Assembly: GCF_900112315.1 (NCBI RefSeq)
Contig: NZ_FOLL01000005.1
Location: forward strand, 164,104-228,103
Source: Parapedobacter composti
GTDB lineage: Bacteria; Bacteroidota; Bacteroidia; Sphingobacteriales; Sphingobacteriaceae
Length of the DNA stretch: 64,000 nucleotides
Direction of reading: 5' to 3'
The notes below the pieces were generated by a model. That model made no database searches, had not been told where the DNA came from, and saw nothing but the letters and a program-made list of their open reading frames with translations. A program made the position numbers and the translations under genes. This document shows, one piece after another, positions 18,898 to 29,200 of the stretch (position 1 is its first letter; each line of letters starts with the position of its first letter).

Positions 18898-19305
18898 CTA
18901 TTGACCACCTCTTACTACCACGATTTTTTTAGGTGGTGCTGTCCGTTCCTTTAGCCCCATGGTATCTACCCGTTTGGCTATCTCCGTTTGGGTGGTCAGT
19001 TTCATCAAATCGGCCGACAGCGACTTGTAATCCCAGTTCATTTCCTTTACCTCCCTGCCCAATTGGTCAATTTCCCGCACGGTGCGTTCTGCGTAATGCC
19101 GATTAGCGATATAAATAATAGCCAATAGCCCAACGAAAGCAATAAACGGGATATAGTTTACAAATGCCGCCGAAGAGAAACGATCAGAAGAAAACAGCGA
19201 CTGGAAGAACGAGTTGGTGGCATCTGCCCGCTCTTCCACAGTCTCCTGCAGTTCTGCTTGCTGCTCTTCACTCAACGGTCCCTTTTTATATGTATTCCTC
19301 ATCAC
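18898..19305 (-). CDS. ftsL: FtsL-like cell division protein
   Basis: A 135-residue bitopic protein: a charged cytoplasmic N-terminus, one transmembrane helix (about 50-68, YIPFIAFVGLLAIIYIAN) and a periplasmic coiled-coil stretch (YAERTVREIDQLGREVKEM...). This is the layout of the FtsL-like family found between rsmH and ftsI in Bacteroidota dcw clusters; primary sequence is poorly conserved, so position is the main evidence. FtsL forms the FtsQLB subcomplex that activates FtsWI. Its start is 5 bp past the rsmH stop. Confidence 0.88.
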   Translation of the reverse strand: MMRNTYKKGPLSEEQQAELQETVEERADATNSFFQSLFSSDRFSSAAFVNYIPFIAFVGLLAIIYIANRHYAERTVREIDQLGREVKEMNWDYKSLSADLMKLTTQTEIAKRVDTMGLKERTAPPKKIVVVRGGQ

Positions 19306-19310
19306 CGCAT

Positions 19311-20234
19311 TTATTTTTCCGTGCCCACAGCTTTCTCCGCTACCCTCAGTTTCGCGCTCCTTGCCCGGGGATTCCGGGCCACTTCCCCTTCAGTTGCAAC
19401 CACCGCCTTACGGCTGATGACATGAAGCGGTTTGATTTCATTACCATAAAAGTCTTTCTCCACCTCGCCCCGAAACTTGCCTTTGGCCATGAAGTTTTTA
19501 ACCAGCCTATCTTCCAAGGAATGATAGGACATTACGACCAGTCGGCCACCGGGCTTCAGCACGGTTACGCTCTGTTGCAGAAACTCCTGCAGCGCATCCA
19601 GCTCCCTGTTTACTTCAATACGCAGCGACTGGAACAATTGCGCGTAATACTTATGCGCTTTGCCGCGCGGCACCAGCCTCTCTACCACCGCTTTCAATTG
19701 GCCGACGGTGTGAATCGGTTGCGCGATGCGTGCGGTCACGATCGTCTTTGCCAACGTGCGGGCGTTCTGCAATTCGCCATACATGCCGAAAATCCGGTGC
19801 AGTTCGGCCTCTGTATAGGTATTCAGCACGTGTTTCGCATCAAGCTCTCCCGATTGACCCATCCGCATATCCAGTTCCGCGTCGAACCGGGTGGAAAAAC
19901 CCCGCTGCGCATCGTCAAACTGATGCGAAGACACACCCAAATCCGCTAAAATTCCGTCCACCTCCCTGACGTTGTACAGCCTCAAATTGTTCTTCAGAAA
20001 CCTGAAATTCTGATGGATGAGCACAAACCGCTCATCGGCTATCGCATTTCGCAACGCGTCAGGGTCCTGATCAAACGCGAATAGACGCCCTTCCGGCCCC
20101 AGGTGCTTTAGCAGCTCCCGCGAATGCCCCCCGCCTCCGAAAGTGACGTCGACATATGTACCATCCCGCTTTATCGCCAATGCATCCATACACTCCCGCA
20201 ACATCACCGGCACGTGGTATCCGCTATTCATCAT
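19311..20234 (-). CDS. rsmH: 16S rRNA (cytosine1402-N4)-methyltransferase RsmH
   Basis: A SAM-dependent methyltransferase (MraW) that modifies C1402 in the 30S P-site. The SAM loop YVDVTFGGGGHSREL, the FAFDQDPDAL motif and the GILADLGVSSHQFD motif are all present, as is the C-terminal SYHSLEDRLVKNF. The frame opens upstream at 20255, but the natural N-terminus MMNSGYHVPVML begins at 20234 (or 20231), overlapping the mraZ stop by 11 bp within GATGATGAATAG. That overlap implies coupling with mraZ. Confidence 0.97.
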   Translation of the reverse strand: MMNSGYHVPVMLRECMDALAIKRDGTYVDVTFGGGGHSRELLKHLGPEGRLFAFDQDPDALRNAIADERFVLIHQNFRFLKNNLRLYNVREVDGILADLGVSSHQFDDAQRGFSTRFDAELDMRMGQSGELDAKHVLNTYTEAELHRIFGMYGELQNARTLAKTIVTARIAQPIHTVGQLKAVVERLVPRGKAHKYYAQLFQSLRIEVNRELDALQEFLQQSVTVLKPGGRLVVMSYHSLEDRLVKNFMAKGKFRGEVEKDFYGNEIKPLHVISRKAVVATEGEVARNPRARSAKLRVAEKAVGTEK

Positions 20235-20697
20235 CCTCTCCGCCAAAACTATCACTGCCCATTACTTCTTCTGCCAACGCCGCGAAATCATCATCTTCGC
20301 TATCTTCCCACAACTTATTATAAGCCTCTTTAGACCATACCTCTATCTTGTTGAATTGACAGGAAAGCACGATATCCGTTTCAATACCGCCGTATTCAAG
20401 CAACGATTTGGGCAATAATACACGACCTGAGGCATCCAATGCCAGTTCTGTGGCACCCCGCGTAAAATCGCGGATAAACTTGCGGTTTCTCGCCACATAC
20501 TGGTTCAACTTTGCCAACTTACGGGTAATCTTATCCCACTCGCTTCTCGGGTAAATCACCAGGTGTTTTTCAAAGCCGCGATTAATTACAAGGCCAGCAC
20601 GCTCAACATCAGGCATCTGCCTTTTGAGCGCAGCCGGCAACACCATCCTTCCCTTGGTGTCCAACTTGCAATCAAATTCGCCTATTAAATGGCCCAT
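20224..20697 (-). CDS. mraZ: Transcriptional regulator MraZ
   Basis: A DNA-binding protein of the AbrB/SpoVT swapped-hairpin fold, known to form ring-shaped oligomers and to repress the dcw promoter in E. coli and Mollicutes. The 157-residue product shows both tandem half-domains, each with its DxKGR-like motif: LDTKGRMVLPAALK near the N-terminus and LDASGRVLLPKSLLEY in the second half. The tail is acidic and C-terminally extended (EDSEDDDFAALAEEV). It is the first gene of the cluster and sits directly behind three candidate MraZ boxes, so autoregulation is likely. Confidence 0.96.
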   Translation of the reverse strand: MGHLIGEFDCKLDTKGRMVLPAALKRQMPDVERAGLVINRGFEKHLVIYPRSEWDKITRKLAKLNQYVARNRKFIRDFTRGATELALDASGRVLLPKSLLEYGGIETDIVLSCQFNKIEVWSKEAYNKLWEDSEDDDFAALAEEVMGSDSFGGEDDE

Positions 20698-20725
20698 AGT
20701 TACACTTTACCCAATAAATATGATG

Positions 20726-20767
20726 TAAAAGTAGGAATTTACTCCACTTTCTCCCACTTTTCCCCAC
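20726..20767 (-). promoter_or_regulatory. dcw promoter with three MraZ boxes
   Basis: In minus-strand sense three hexamers GTGGGG (20762-20767), GTGGGA (20752-20757) and GTGGAG (20742-20747) repeat with an exact 10-bp period. This matches the GTGGG-type direct repeats bound by MraZ in other bacteria. A -7-like TACTTTTA (20726-20733) follows about 8 bp downstream, so the boxes cover the place where the -33 element would lie and binding should block transcription. The predicted start is about 20 bp before the mraZ ATG. A partial GTGGAA (20777-20782) lies off-register. Confidence 0.75.
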
Positions 20768-20885
20768 AAAAAAGTTTTCCACATTTATTTTCAGGAGGTT
20801 CCGCCCTCTGTGCCTCCACCAACGCGCTATTAATAGGCGGGAAAAAATCTCGTCCCAACGGCTGCGAGTTGTTCCGGAAAACCGC

Positions 20886-20893
20886 TATTTTTG
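20886..20893 (+). promoter_or_regulatory. Candidate -7 box of aspS
   Basis: TATTTTTG fits TAnnTTTG and lies 20 bp before the aspS ATG at 20914. The nearest TTG (20869-20871) is too close for the usual 19-21 bp spacing. The 216-bp mraZ-aspS gap (20698-20913) holds this and the divergent dcw promoter. Confidence 0.5.
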
Positions 20894-20913
20894 CCGCTTA
20901 ACAGAACGGAAAA

Positions 20914-22656
20914 ATGCATAGAACACATACTTGCGGAGAACTGACCCTCGCGAACCTTGGAAAGCCGGTGGTACTGAGCGGGTGGGTACAGAAGTCGCGC
21001 GACCTGGGCGGCATGACATTTATTGACGTACGCGATCGTTATGGGGTAACCCAATTGGTTTTTGATGCGGCCGACGATGAATCATTGCGCAGCAAGGCCA
21101 GGACATTGGGCCGCGAATATGTCATTAAAGTGACGGGAACGGTTATCGAACGGGAAAACAAAAACCCGAAACTGCCCACGGGCGATATCGAGATCAAAGT
21201 TTCGTCACTTGAGATTTTGAATCCGGCCAAACTCCCCCCTTTTACGATTGAAGACGAGACGGACGGAGGCGATGATCTGCGCATGAAATACCGTTACCTC
21301 GACTTGCGGCGCAACCCCGTGCGAAATAACCTGATATTACGCCATAAGCTCGCACAAGAGACCCGCAGGTACCTGGATGCACAGCATTTTCTGGAAGTGG
21401 AAACTCCGGTGTTAATCAAGTCTACTCCAGAGGGTGCCCGTGACTTCGTTGTGCCCAGCCGGATGAATCCCGGTGAATTCTATGCACTTCCGCAGTCGCC
21501 ACAGACTTTCAAGCAGCTGTTAATGGTATCCGGATTTGACCGTTATTTCCAAATCGTCAAGTGCTTTCGGGACGAAGATCTCCGTGCCGACCGGCAACCT
21601 GAGTTTACCCAGATCGACTGCGAAATGGCATTTGTGGAGCAGGAAGACGTGCTGAACCTTTTCGAGGGACTGATCAAACACCTATTCAAAACGGTCAAGG
21701 GCATCGATCTGGGAGACATTCCCCGCATGCCGTATGATCAGGCCATGCGCTTATATGGCTCTGATAAGCCGGACATCCGGTTCGGGATGCCGTTTGTTGA
21801 GCTCAATACGGCGGTTAAAGGCGCCGGATTTCCTGTGTTTGACGATGCGGAGCTGGTTGTCGGCATAAACGCGGAAGGATGTGCATCGTATACGCGCAAA
21901 CAACTGGACGCGCTGACCGATTTTGTGCGGCGGCCGCAAATCGGCGCCACCGGATTAGTATACGCACGATGCAACGAAGACGGTTCGCTCAAATCCTCTG
22001 TGGATAAATTTTACAGTCCGGAACAACTTCAATTATGGGCGGAAGCCTTCGATGCCAAGCCGGGCGATCTATTGCTCGTAATGGCCGGTAAAGCCGACAA
22101 GGTTCGCAAACAGTTGTGCGAACTCCGACTGGAGGTAGCATCGCAATTGGGTTTGCGCAACAGGCAGCAGTTTGCTCCCCTTTGGGTAATTGACTTTCCG
22201 CTGCTGGAGTGGGATGAAGAAAGTGGACGCTATCACGCCATGCACCACCCGTTTACATCGCCCAAACCGGAAGACATTCCGTTATTGGACACGCAGCCGG
22301 GTGCCGTGCGTGCAAACGCTTACGATTTGGTCATCAACGGCACGGAAATAGGTGGCGGATCCATCCGGATACACGACAGGGACCTGCAGTCGCTGCTGTT
22401 TAAGCACCTCGGGTTTACGCAGGAAGAGGCTCAGAAACAATTCGGATTCCTGCTGGAAGCGTTCACGTATGGCGCACCCCCGCATGGCGGCATTGCCTTC
22501 GGCTTTGACCGCCTTGTAGCTATGTTTGGCGGCCTTGACAGCATCCGCGATGTCATCGCGTTTCCGAAAAACAATGCGGGCAGGGACGTGATGATTGACT
22601 CACCCTCACCCATTTCCGCCGCACAGCTTAGTGAGCTTGGGATCGGGATACGCTAA
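20914..22656 (+). CDS. aspS: Aspartate--tRNA ligase
   Basis: A class IIb aminoacyl-tRNA synthetase that charges tRNA-Asp. The 580-residue bacterial-type enzyme has an N-terminal OB-fold anticodon-binding domain (about 1-105), a class II catalytic core with motif 2 ([18 protein letters not shown]) and motif 3 ([17 protein letters not shown]), and the bacterial GAD insertion domain in between (about 290-420). Other conserved blocks are [11 protein letters not shown] and [11 protein letters not shown]. It is divergent from mraZ and followed by a weak hairpin. Confidence 0.98.
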   Translation: MHRTHTCGELTLANLGKPVVLSGWVQKSRDLGGMTFIDVRDRYGVTQLVFDAADDESLRSKARTLGREYVIKVTGTVIERENKNPKLPTGDIEIKVSSLEILNPAKLPPFTIEDETDGGDDLRMKYRYLDLRRNPVRNNLILRHKLAQETRRYLDAQHFLEVETPVLIKSTPEGARDFVVPSRMNPGEFYALPQSPQTFKQLLMVSGFDRYFQIVKCFRDEDLRADRQPEFTQIDCEMAFVEQEDVLNLFEGLIKHLFKTVKGIDLGDIPRMPYDQAMRLYGSDKPDIRFGMPFVELNTAVKGAGFPVFDDAELVVGINAEGCASYTRKQLDALTDFVRRPQIGATGLVYARCNEDGSLKSSVDKFYSPEQLQLWAEAFDAKPGDLLLVMAGKADKVRKQLCELRLEVASQLGLRNRQQFAPLWVIDFPLLEWDEESGRYHAMHHPFTSPKPEDIPLLDTQPGAVRANAYDLVINGTEIGGGSIRIHDRDLQSLLFKHLGFTQEEAQKQFGFLLEAFTYGAPPHGGIAFGFDRLVAMFGGLDSIRDVIAFPKNNAGRDVMIDSPSPISAAQLSELGIGIR

Positions 22657-22660
22657 TTGT

Positions 22661-22681
22661 CGCAACACTTGCGCGTTTTTT
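22661..22681 (+). terminator. Weak terminator after aspS
   Basis: A short stem CGCAA/TTGCG (22661-22665 and 22669-22673) with a 3-nt loop precedes six T (22676-22681). The stem is only 5 bp, so readthrough into the next gene is possible. Confidence 0.4.
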
Positions 22682-22709
22682 CCGTTGTTATTATAATAAC
22701 ACGTTGTTT

Positions 22710-24089
22710 ATGCCGTCTATACAAGAAACTTCTTTCCTGAAAGACAGCGCTGCCAAAGCGTTTGAGACTCGCCACCGGCAGATTATCAACTATAATATCG
22801 ACAAGTACGATGCCGCCGTCCGCATCGGGTTGGCCCCGTTCCAGCATATCGAAAACTCAAAACGCAAAGCCCACATCATCAAGTGGAAGGTGATGGAAAA
22901 CCTTGACAAGCTGCTGCCCGAGTTCGAAGCCAATTTCCTGCGGAAGGGCGGAAAGGTTATCTGGGCTAACGATGCCGAGGAGGCCCGACAGGAAATCTGG
23001 AAAATCATGGAAAACGCCGGAGCCAAAACGGTGGTCAAGTCGAAGTCAATGACCACCGAGGAGGTTGAACTCAATGCTTTTCTCGAAGAAAAGGGAGTGC
23101 AGGCATTTGAAACCGATTTGGGGGAATATATCGTACAACTGCTCAAGCAGAAGCCCTACCATATCGTAACGCCGGCTATGCACCTGAGTCTGCAGGATAT
23201 CGCGGCGCTCTTCCATCAGCATTTCGGCACGCCTCCTGATGCAACCGCGCAGGAGCTGACGCTGAAAGCCCGCGAATTGCTCCGCGAACAGTACGTCACG
23301 GCCGACGTGGGCATTACCGGCGGCAATTTTCTCATTGCGGATACCGGCAGTGTCGCCATCACGGAAAATGAAGGGAACGCCCGGCTTACCACTACCTTTC
23401 CCAGAATCCACATCGCCATTGTGGGCATTGAAAAGATCATCCCTTCTTTGAACGACCTTGACCTGTTTTGGCCGCTGCTGGCGACCCACGGCACAGGCCA
23501 GCGGCTCACAGTATACAACAGCATCATAGGTGGCCCCAGGCAGGAGGGAGAAACCGATGGGCCCGCTGAAATGTACGTTGTGCTGCTCGACAATGGCCGC
23601 ACTGATCTATTGGCACAGAAAGAGCAGCGCCAAGGGCTGTATTGCATCCGCTGCGGCGCCTGCCTTAATGGTTGTCCGATTTATAAAAACGTGGGCGGTC
23701 ACACATACAACACGACCTATAGCGGACCGATAGGCTCACTCATAACGCCACACCTGCGGGGCATGGAGGAGTTTAAGCACTTAAGCTACGCATCCAGCCT
23801 GTGTGGAAAATGCACCGCGGTTTGTCCGGTAAAGATAGACATCCATAAAATGCTGCTGCTTAACCGCCGAGATGCCGTAGCCAACAACATGGTTCCTAAA
23901 GCTGAACGGTTGGCGTGGCGCGGATTTACGTTCGCCATGATGCGCCGCAAGGTCATTGATTTTTTCAGCGGTAGATTCAAAAACAGCATCCTGCGGCGCT
24001 TTTTCAGGAAAGCCTGGGGCAAACGGCGCGGTCTGCCCAATGTGGCTCCAAAGTCATTCAGCCAACAATGGAAGGCAAAAGAGAAATAA
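22710..24089 (+). CDS. lutB: LutB/LldF-family L-lactate oxidation iron-sulfur protein
   Basis: A 459-residue protein with an N-terminal LUD domain (about 60-300, including GITGGNFLIADTGSVAI) and a ferredoxin-like domain with two 4Fe-4S motifs: CIRCGACLNGCP (about 305-316) and CGKCTAVCP (about 360). That is the architecture of LutB/LldF, the subunit that passes electrons during cytoplasmic L-lactate oxidation. The frame opens at a TTG at 22704, but the ATG at 22710 (MPSIQETSF) is preferred. LutA and LutC partners are not adjacent in this window, so its complex would have to be completed elsewhere. It converges on the aldo/keto reductase with a single base between stop codons. Confidence 0.9.
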   Translation: MPSIQETSFLKDSAAKAFETRHRQIINYNIDKYDAAVRIGLAPFQHIENSKRKAHIIKWKVMENLDKLLPEFEANFLRKGGKVIWANDAEEARQEIWKIMENAGAKTVVKSKSMTTEEVELNAFLEEKGVQAFETDLGEYIVQLLKQKPYHIVTPAMHLSLQDIAALFHQHFGTPPDATAQELTLKARELLREQYVTADVGITGGNFLIADTGSVAITENEGNARLTTTFPRIHIAIVGIEKIIPSLNDLDLFWPLLATHGTGQRLTVYNSIIGGPRQEGETDGPAEMYVVLLDNGRTDLLAQKEQRQGLYCIRCGACLNGCPIYKNVGGHTYNTTYSGPIGSLITPHLRGMEEFKHLSYASSLCGKCTAVCPVKIDIHKMLLLNRRDAVANNMVPKAERLAWRGFTFAMMRRKVIDFFSGRFKNSILRRFFRKAWGKRRGLPNVAPKSFSQQWKAKEK

Positions 24090-24090
24090 C

Positions 24091-25122
24091 CTATTCCAGC
24101 TCTGCCGATTTCGCCCAGATATTAATGCCTCCGTCTTTCGCGTGTTTGTCGATCTCGGCCAGTTCCTCTGCCGAAAAATTAAGGTTTTTGAGCGCGCCAA
24201 CGCAGTCGACCACCTGCTCGGGCCTGCTGGCCCCAATCAAGGCAGAAGTTACCTTTCCACCGCGCAACACCCAGGCGATGGCCATCTGAGCAAGGGTCTG
24301 GCCCCGGCGCTGGGCGATGGCGTGAAGTGCCCGCACATTAGCCATATTCCGATCATTGAGAAATTCCTTGCGGAAAAACCGTTCCATGCCTGCCCGGCTG
24401 TCTGCCGGAATGCCGCCCAGGTACCGATCTGTCAATAAGCCCTGCGCCAACGGCGAAAAAACGATGGAACCGATACCAAGCTCATCAAGCGTATCCAATA
24501 ATCCATCGGTTTCCACCCAACGGTTAAGCAATGAATAGCTGGGTTGATGGATAAGGCAGGGCGTCCCCAATGATTCCAGTATGGGCGCCGCCTCGCGTGT
24601 ACGCCGGGCATTGTAAGAGGAGATACCCACGTACAGTGCCCTCCCCGATCGCACAATATGATCCAAAGCCATCATGGTTTCTTCCAGCGGCGTTTCGGGA
24701 TCGAACCGATGGCTGTAAAAAATATCGACGTAATCGACACCCAGGCGCTTTAGGCTCTGATCACAACTTGCGATTAAATACTTGCGGCTGCCCCATTCGC
24801 CATACGGACCCGGCCACATGTCGTATCCCGCCTTTGAGGAAATGATCAGTTCGTCACGCAGTCCTGCAAAGTCTGTTTTCAATATACGGCCGAAGGCCAA
24901 TTCGGCGCTTCCCGGCGGCGGACCGTAATTATTAGCCAGATCGAAATGTGCGATTCCCAGGTCAAAGGCCGTCCTGCATATCGCCTGCTTGACGTCGTGC
25001 GGCTTGTCGTCGCCAAAATTATTCCATAAACCAAGAGAAATCATCGGCAGCTTCAAGCCGCTCCGCCCACAGCGGTTAAATACCATATTCTCGTAACGGT
25101 CGGGATTAGGAGTCCAGTTCAT
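24091..25122 (-). CDS. Aldo/keto reductase, YghZ/L-glyceraldehyde 3-phosphate reductase-like
   Basis: A 343-residue NADPH-dependent aldo/keto reductase with the catalytic tetrad in place: D and Y in HFDLANNYGPPPG (about 60-72), K in ISSKAGYDMWPGPYG and H in IFYSHRFDP. The GPPPG and MWPGPYG signatures point to the AKR14 group (E. coli YghZ/GprA), which reduces L-glyceraldehyde 3-phosphate and methylglyoxal. The natural substrate here is unknown. It is cytoplasmic, with no signal peptide, and lies 55 bp from the end of tsaD, so the two could share a transcript. Confidence 0.92.
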   Translation of the reverse strand: MNWTPNPDRYENMVFNRCGRSGLKLPMISLGLWNNFGDDKPHDVKQAICRTAFDLGIAHFDLANNYGPPPGSAELAFGRILKTDFAGLRDELIISSKAGYDMWPGPYGEWGSRKYLIASCDQSLKRLGVDYVDIFYSHRFDPETPLEETMMALDHIVRSGRALYVGISSYNARRTREAAPILESLGTPCLIHQPSYSLLNRWVETDGLLDTLDELGIGSIVFSPLAQGLLTDRYLGGIPADSRAGMERFFRKEFLNDRNMANVRALHAIAQRRGQTLAQMAIAWVLRGGKVTSALIGASRPEQVVDCVGALKNLNFSAEELAEIDKHAKDGGINIWAKSAELE

Positions 25123-25177
25123 ATCACCCTATCATTTCTTATTCATAACGCATAATTCCAAGCGCAGCCAATAGCCG

Positions 25178-26179
25178 TCAGACCGCCCACCTGGCCAGCG
25201 GAGCCACCTCTTGTCCCACAAAGTCGTCAGCCTCATACTTATAGTGGCCCGCTATAGCGATCATGGCTGCATTGTCTGTACAATACTCAAAACGCGGGAT
25301 AAATACTCGCCACCCCTGCCGCTCACCCAGCGCCAGCAGGCTTTGCCGCAGGCCCGAATTGGCCGACACGCCCCCCGCAATCGCGACATCGCGAACGCCC
25401 GAAGCTTCAGCCGCTCGCCTGAGTTTGTTTAACAGAACAGACACAATACGGGCTTGCACCGACGCACAAATATCGTGGATATTGGCCTGCACAAACCCCG
25501 GCTGCTCCTGTTCTTTCTGTTGCATGAAGTATAGAATAGCTGTTTTCAGCCCGCTGAAACTGAAGTTTAACCCCGGGATCTGCGGTTCAGGGAAACGGTA
25601 AGCCAGGGGGTTCCCCCCTTGCGCATAACGGTCGATCAACGGTCCTCCGGGATAGGGAAGTCCAAGAATCTTGGCCGTTTTATCAAACGCCTCCCCTGCC
25701 GCATCATCAAGGGTTTGCCCCAACAGTTCCATATCAAAATAGTCCTTTACCAACACCAGTTGCGTGTGCCCGCCCGACACTGTAAGGCACAGGAAAGGAA
25801 ACCGGGGCACCGGCTCTTCGATAAAATGTGCCAGGATATGCGCCTGCATGTGGTTAACATCGATTAGCGGGATATTACGCGCAAGCGCGAACGCCTTTGC
25901 AAAGGAAGTACCTACCAACAACGACCCCAGCAATCCGGGGCCCCGGGTGAAGGCTATCGCATCCACGTCATTTTTATGTACTTTTGCCTCGCGGAATGCC
26001 TGTTCTACTGCTGGAATTATGTTTTGCTGATGGGCGCGCGACGCCAGTTCCGGCACCACCCCGCCATACTTTTCATGGATGGTTTGGTTGGCGATAATAT
26101 TTGAACGGATTTTTCCGTCTATACAGATGGCAGCGGATGTCTCGTCGCAGGATGATTCGATGCCGAGGATAATGGGCAT
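25178..26179 (-). CDS. tsaD: tRNA N6-adenosine threonylcarbamoyltransferase TsaD
   Basis: A universal Kae1/TsaD-family enzyme that completes the t6A37 modification of ANN-decoding tRNAs with TsaB/TsaE. The 333-residue product shows the N-terminal ILGIESSCDETSAAI, the metal-binding HMQAHILAH, SGGHTQLVLV, the AGGVSANSGLR loop and the C-terminal CTDNAAMIA. The open frame extends 39 bp further upstream, but MPIILGIESSCDE, starting at 26179, is the normal N-terminus. It is divergent from the tamB-like gene. Confidence 0.97.
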   Translation of the reverse strand: MPIILGIESSCDETSAAICIDGKIRSNIIANQTIHEKYGGVVPELASRAHQQNIIPAVEQAFREAKVHKNDVDAIAFTRGPGLLGSLLVGTSFAKAFALARNIPLIDVNHMQAHILAHFIEEPVPRFPFLCLTVSGGHTQLVLVKDYFDMELLGQTLDDAAGEAFDKTAKILGLPYPGGPLIDRYAQGGNPLAYRFPEPQIPGLNFSFSGLKTAILYFMQQKEQEQPGFVQANIHDICASVQARIVSVLLNKLRRAAEASGVRDVAIAGGVSANSGLRQSLLALGERQGWRVFIPRFEYCTDNAAMIAIAGHYKYEADDFVGQEVAPLARWAV

Positions 26180-26264
26180 AACAATAACTTGAACGCTTAA
26201 CTGAAGCAAAAGTATCAAAAAAATCTTAAAAATAACGCTTTGGACACTTGCTGGGCTCCCGCTT

Positions 26265-29200
26265 TTGCTCAGCGGGGTTATTTATTCGCTCCGGTATAAA
26301 CCGGTGCAGACCTATTTCGCCCAAAAAGCGGCAGCATATCTTTCGCGGGAGTTGCACACCACCGTTTCGGTGCAGGGACTTTATTTTAAACCGTTTTCTT
26401 CATTGGTGCTTAATGGCCTGCACATTGCCGACCGGGCAGGCGATACGCTGTTGTATACCCGCCAACTGGCAGCGGAGGTCGATCTTTGGCAGCTGCGCAG
26501 CAGCAGGGTTATTGTGAAACAGTTGGAACTGGCCGATGGTCGGTTTTTCCTGAAGCACTATCCGGATAGTACCAACCTCTCGTTCATCATCGATTACTTC
26601 AATCCTCCGACCAGCAAGCCAGCCTCCGGCGGCGGCATCACCCTCGCGGTACGTTCAATCGCCCTCTCCGACATTTCACTGGCCTACAAGCGCACCGGAA
26701 TAAGCTCAAGCACGTCCAGAGGTATCGACTTCAACGACATTCGGGTAACCAAAGTCAGCGGCCGCTTCACCGATATCGATATGGACAACCATTTGTTTAA
26801 GTCGACCATTAAGCAACTTCGACTCGAAGAGCAGAGCGGCTTCCGGATCCGCGAGTTGGATGCCTTGGCAGTAGTAGACTCCCACAGCATTGAGCTGCAG
26901 AACCTGGTCTTGGAAACAAACCGAAGCCGTATCGGCAACCACCTACGGCTCGAATACGGCAGTTTTCCGGCATTCCGGAATTTCATCGACTCCGTATCCG
27001 CGCACCTGACCCTTCACCAAGCGCTTATACATTCGGAAGACATCGCGTTTTTCGCGCCGGATGCCGCATCTCTTAACGTTGAGGCCACCGTATCCGGTTT
27101 ATTCTCCGGCACCGTAGCCGACTTCGTAGCCGACAGAGTAAAGCTCACCGTGAGTGATAGCACCAGCTTGGAGGGCGGGTTTTCGGTGCAGGGATTGCCA
27201 AACATCAATCAAACGGTGTTTGACGTGGAGCTAACCCAATTGGCAACCAACTGCAGGGAAATCGAATCGCTGGTATCCCGGTGGGGCCTTTGGAGCGCCC
27301 CTGATATTCCTTCGCTGTTTAACCGTATGGGCAACCTGGTATACCGAGGCAGGTTGGCTGGCCTGTACCGCGACTTTACCGCCAAAGGCACCCTGGAAAC
27401 AGTCCTTGGCACGGCAGCTATTGATCTGGGCATACAAACCGGCAAAGCTGGGCACTATTCGGCGCACCTTTCTTCCGATGATTTTGATCTCGGAACCCTG
27501 TTGCAGCAATCACAGGTGGGGCGCGGTGCTTTCACCGTAAATATAGCAGGCAAAGGGTATACATTACAAGACATAGACAGTGAGATAGACGGCCATATGG
27601 GGCACGTCGACTTCAACGGTTACCGATATACCGGCATCGGGATAGCGGGCAAGGCCACAGGAATGCAATTGTCCGGCCGTGCTGCGATAGACGACCCGAA
27701 TCTCCGGTTATCCCTCAACGGTGCGATAAACCTGAACTCCCAGCGGCCCGAATACGCATTTACCGCCGAGGTGGCACATGCACAGCTCAACGAGCTCCGT
27801 CTTCTTAAAAAAGAATCGCCGGTGGCTGTAACGCATGCCGCCATATCCACTGACTTCAACGGCCGTACGCTGAATAGCATAGAGGGGACCATTGCCGTGC
27901 GTGACATCCGTTTTCGGACTGATTCCAGCACCTATTCCATTGATTCGCTGGTGCTCGCGGCCCACGGTGATGAAATGCTCCGTACACTTCAGCTCCGGTC
28001 TGACCTTGCTGAGGCAACCCTAAGGGGAACGTTCGATCTCAACAGCATAGGCAATTATTTCAAATCCATTGCCATGCGATATGCGCCATCCATGGAGTTC
28101 GATGTAAGGCCTCCCGGCACGCAGGCTTTTGACATTAATCTAACACTCAGAAAGTTTGAGCCCATCGCCGCACTTATCGCACCGAAACTCATCTTACCGA
28201 GCGGCGCATCGTTGAACGCCCGGTTTTCAACGGCAGATAGTGCGGCTATTGTCAATTTTCTCGTGCCCGAATTATCCTACGGTAATATCAGTGTGACGCG
28301 TCTCATAGTAGACGAATCCACGATGGGCGATGCCTTGCGGCTGATGGTTACCGCCGATCGCGTGAGCGCGGCCGACAGCTTATATATCAATAATTTCAAT
28401 TTATCCAATGTGATGGCTCGCGACAGTCTGCATTTTAACCTGAAACTATCTGATGTTACGGCTGGCAATCAACTGGATTTAAACGGTTTGGCTCGGTTCC
28501 ATAAAACCGAACCGATAGCCATTAACCTGCTTCCCTCTTCGCTGATATTGAACCACGAACCCTGGCAGTTCGGCGGCAACGCCGCCGGTTTTATCAACGA
28601 TGGAAAATTCACTGCATATGATTTTCAGATCGCCAATAACGAGCAGGTTATGCAGTTATCAGGAACATTTTCAACCGATGCGACGGATAACGTATCCCTC
28701 ACTTTCAAGAACTTCAAGCTCAGTACCTTCAACTCCATCACACAGCCCGCAGGCGTTGAAATCGGCGGTGTACTCAACGGCCGTATGGACGTATCTTCCG
28801 TTTTGAAAAATCCGTATGCACTGGCCGATATCATCGCGCGGGATGTCCGGTTTAACCAACATGAAATCGGCGACGTCCTACTTCGGGCCGACTTTGACCG
28901 TGTCAGCGAATTGGTCAATGTTCGGCTGGAAGCCGCCCGCGATGGCACCAGGAGCATGACAGCTGCGGGAACATACAACGCGGCAGCTCAGACCGACAAA
29001 CTCAATGTTAAAGCGCAGCTCAACCAGATGGCGCTGCGCATGTTCCAGCCGTTTTTAGGCCACTTGGTTTCGGATATTCATGGAGCAGTATCAGCCGACC
29101 TACAGGTGAGCGGTTCGTTACTGGCTCCGCAGATTAACGGCACCTGCTACCTGCACGATGCAGCTTTTACCGTCAATTACCTTAAAACCCCCTACCGGAT

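Noticed and set aside
19164..19949. 261-codon plus-strand frame opposite ftsL and rsmH
   Set aside because: Antisense to two confidently identified genes, with a Pro/His/Arg-rich composition of a wrong-frame reading.
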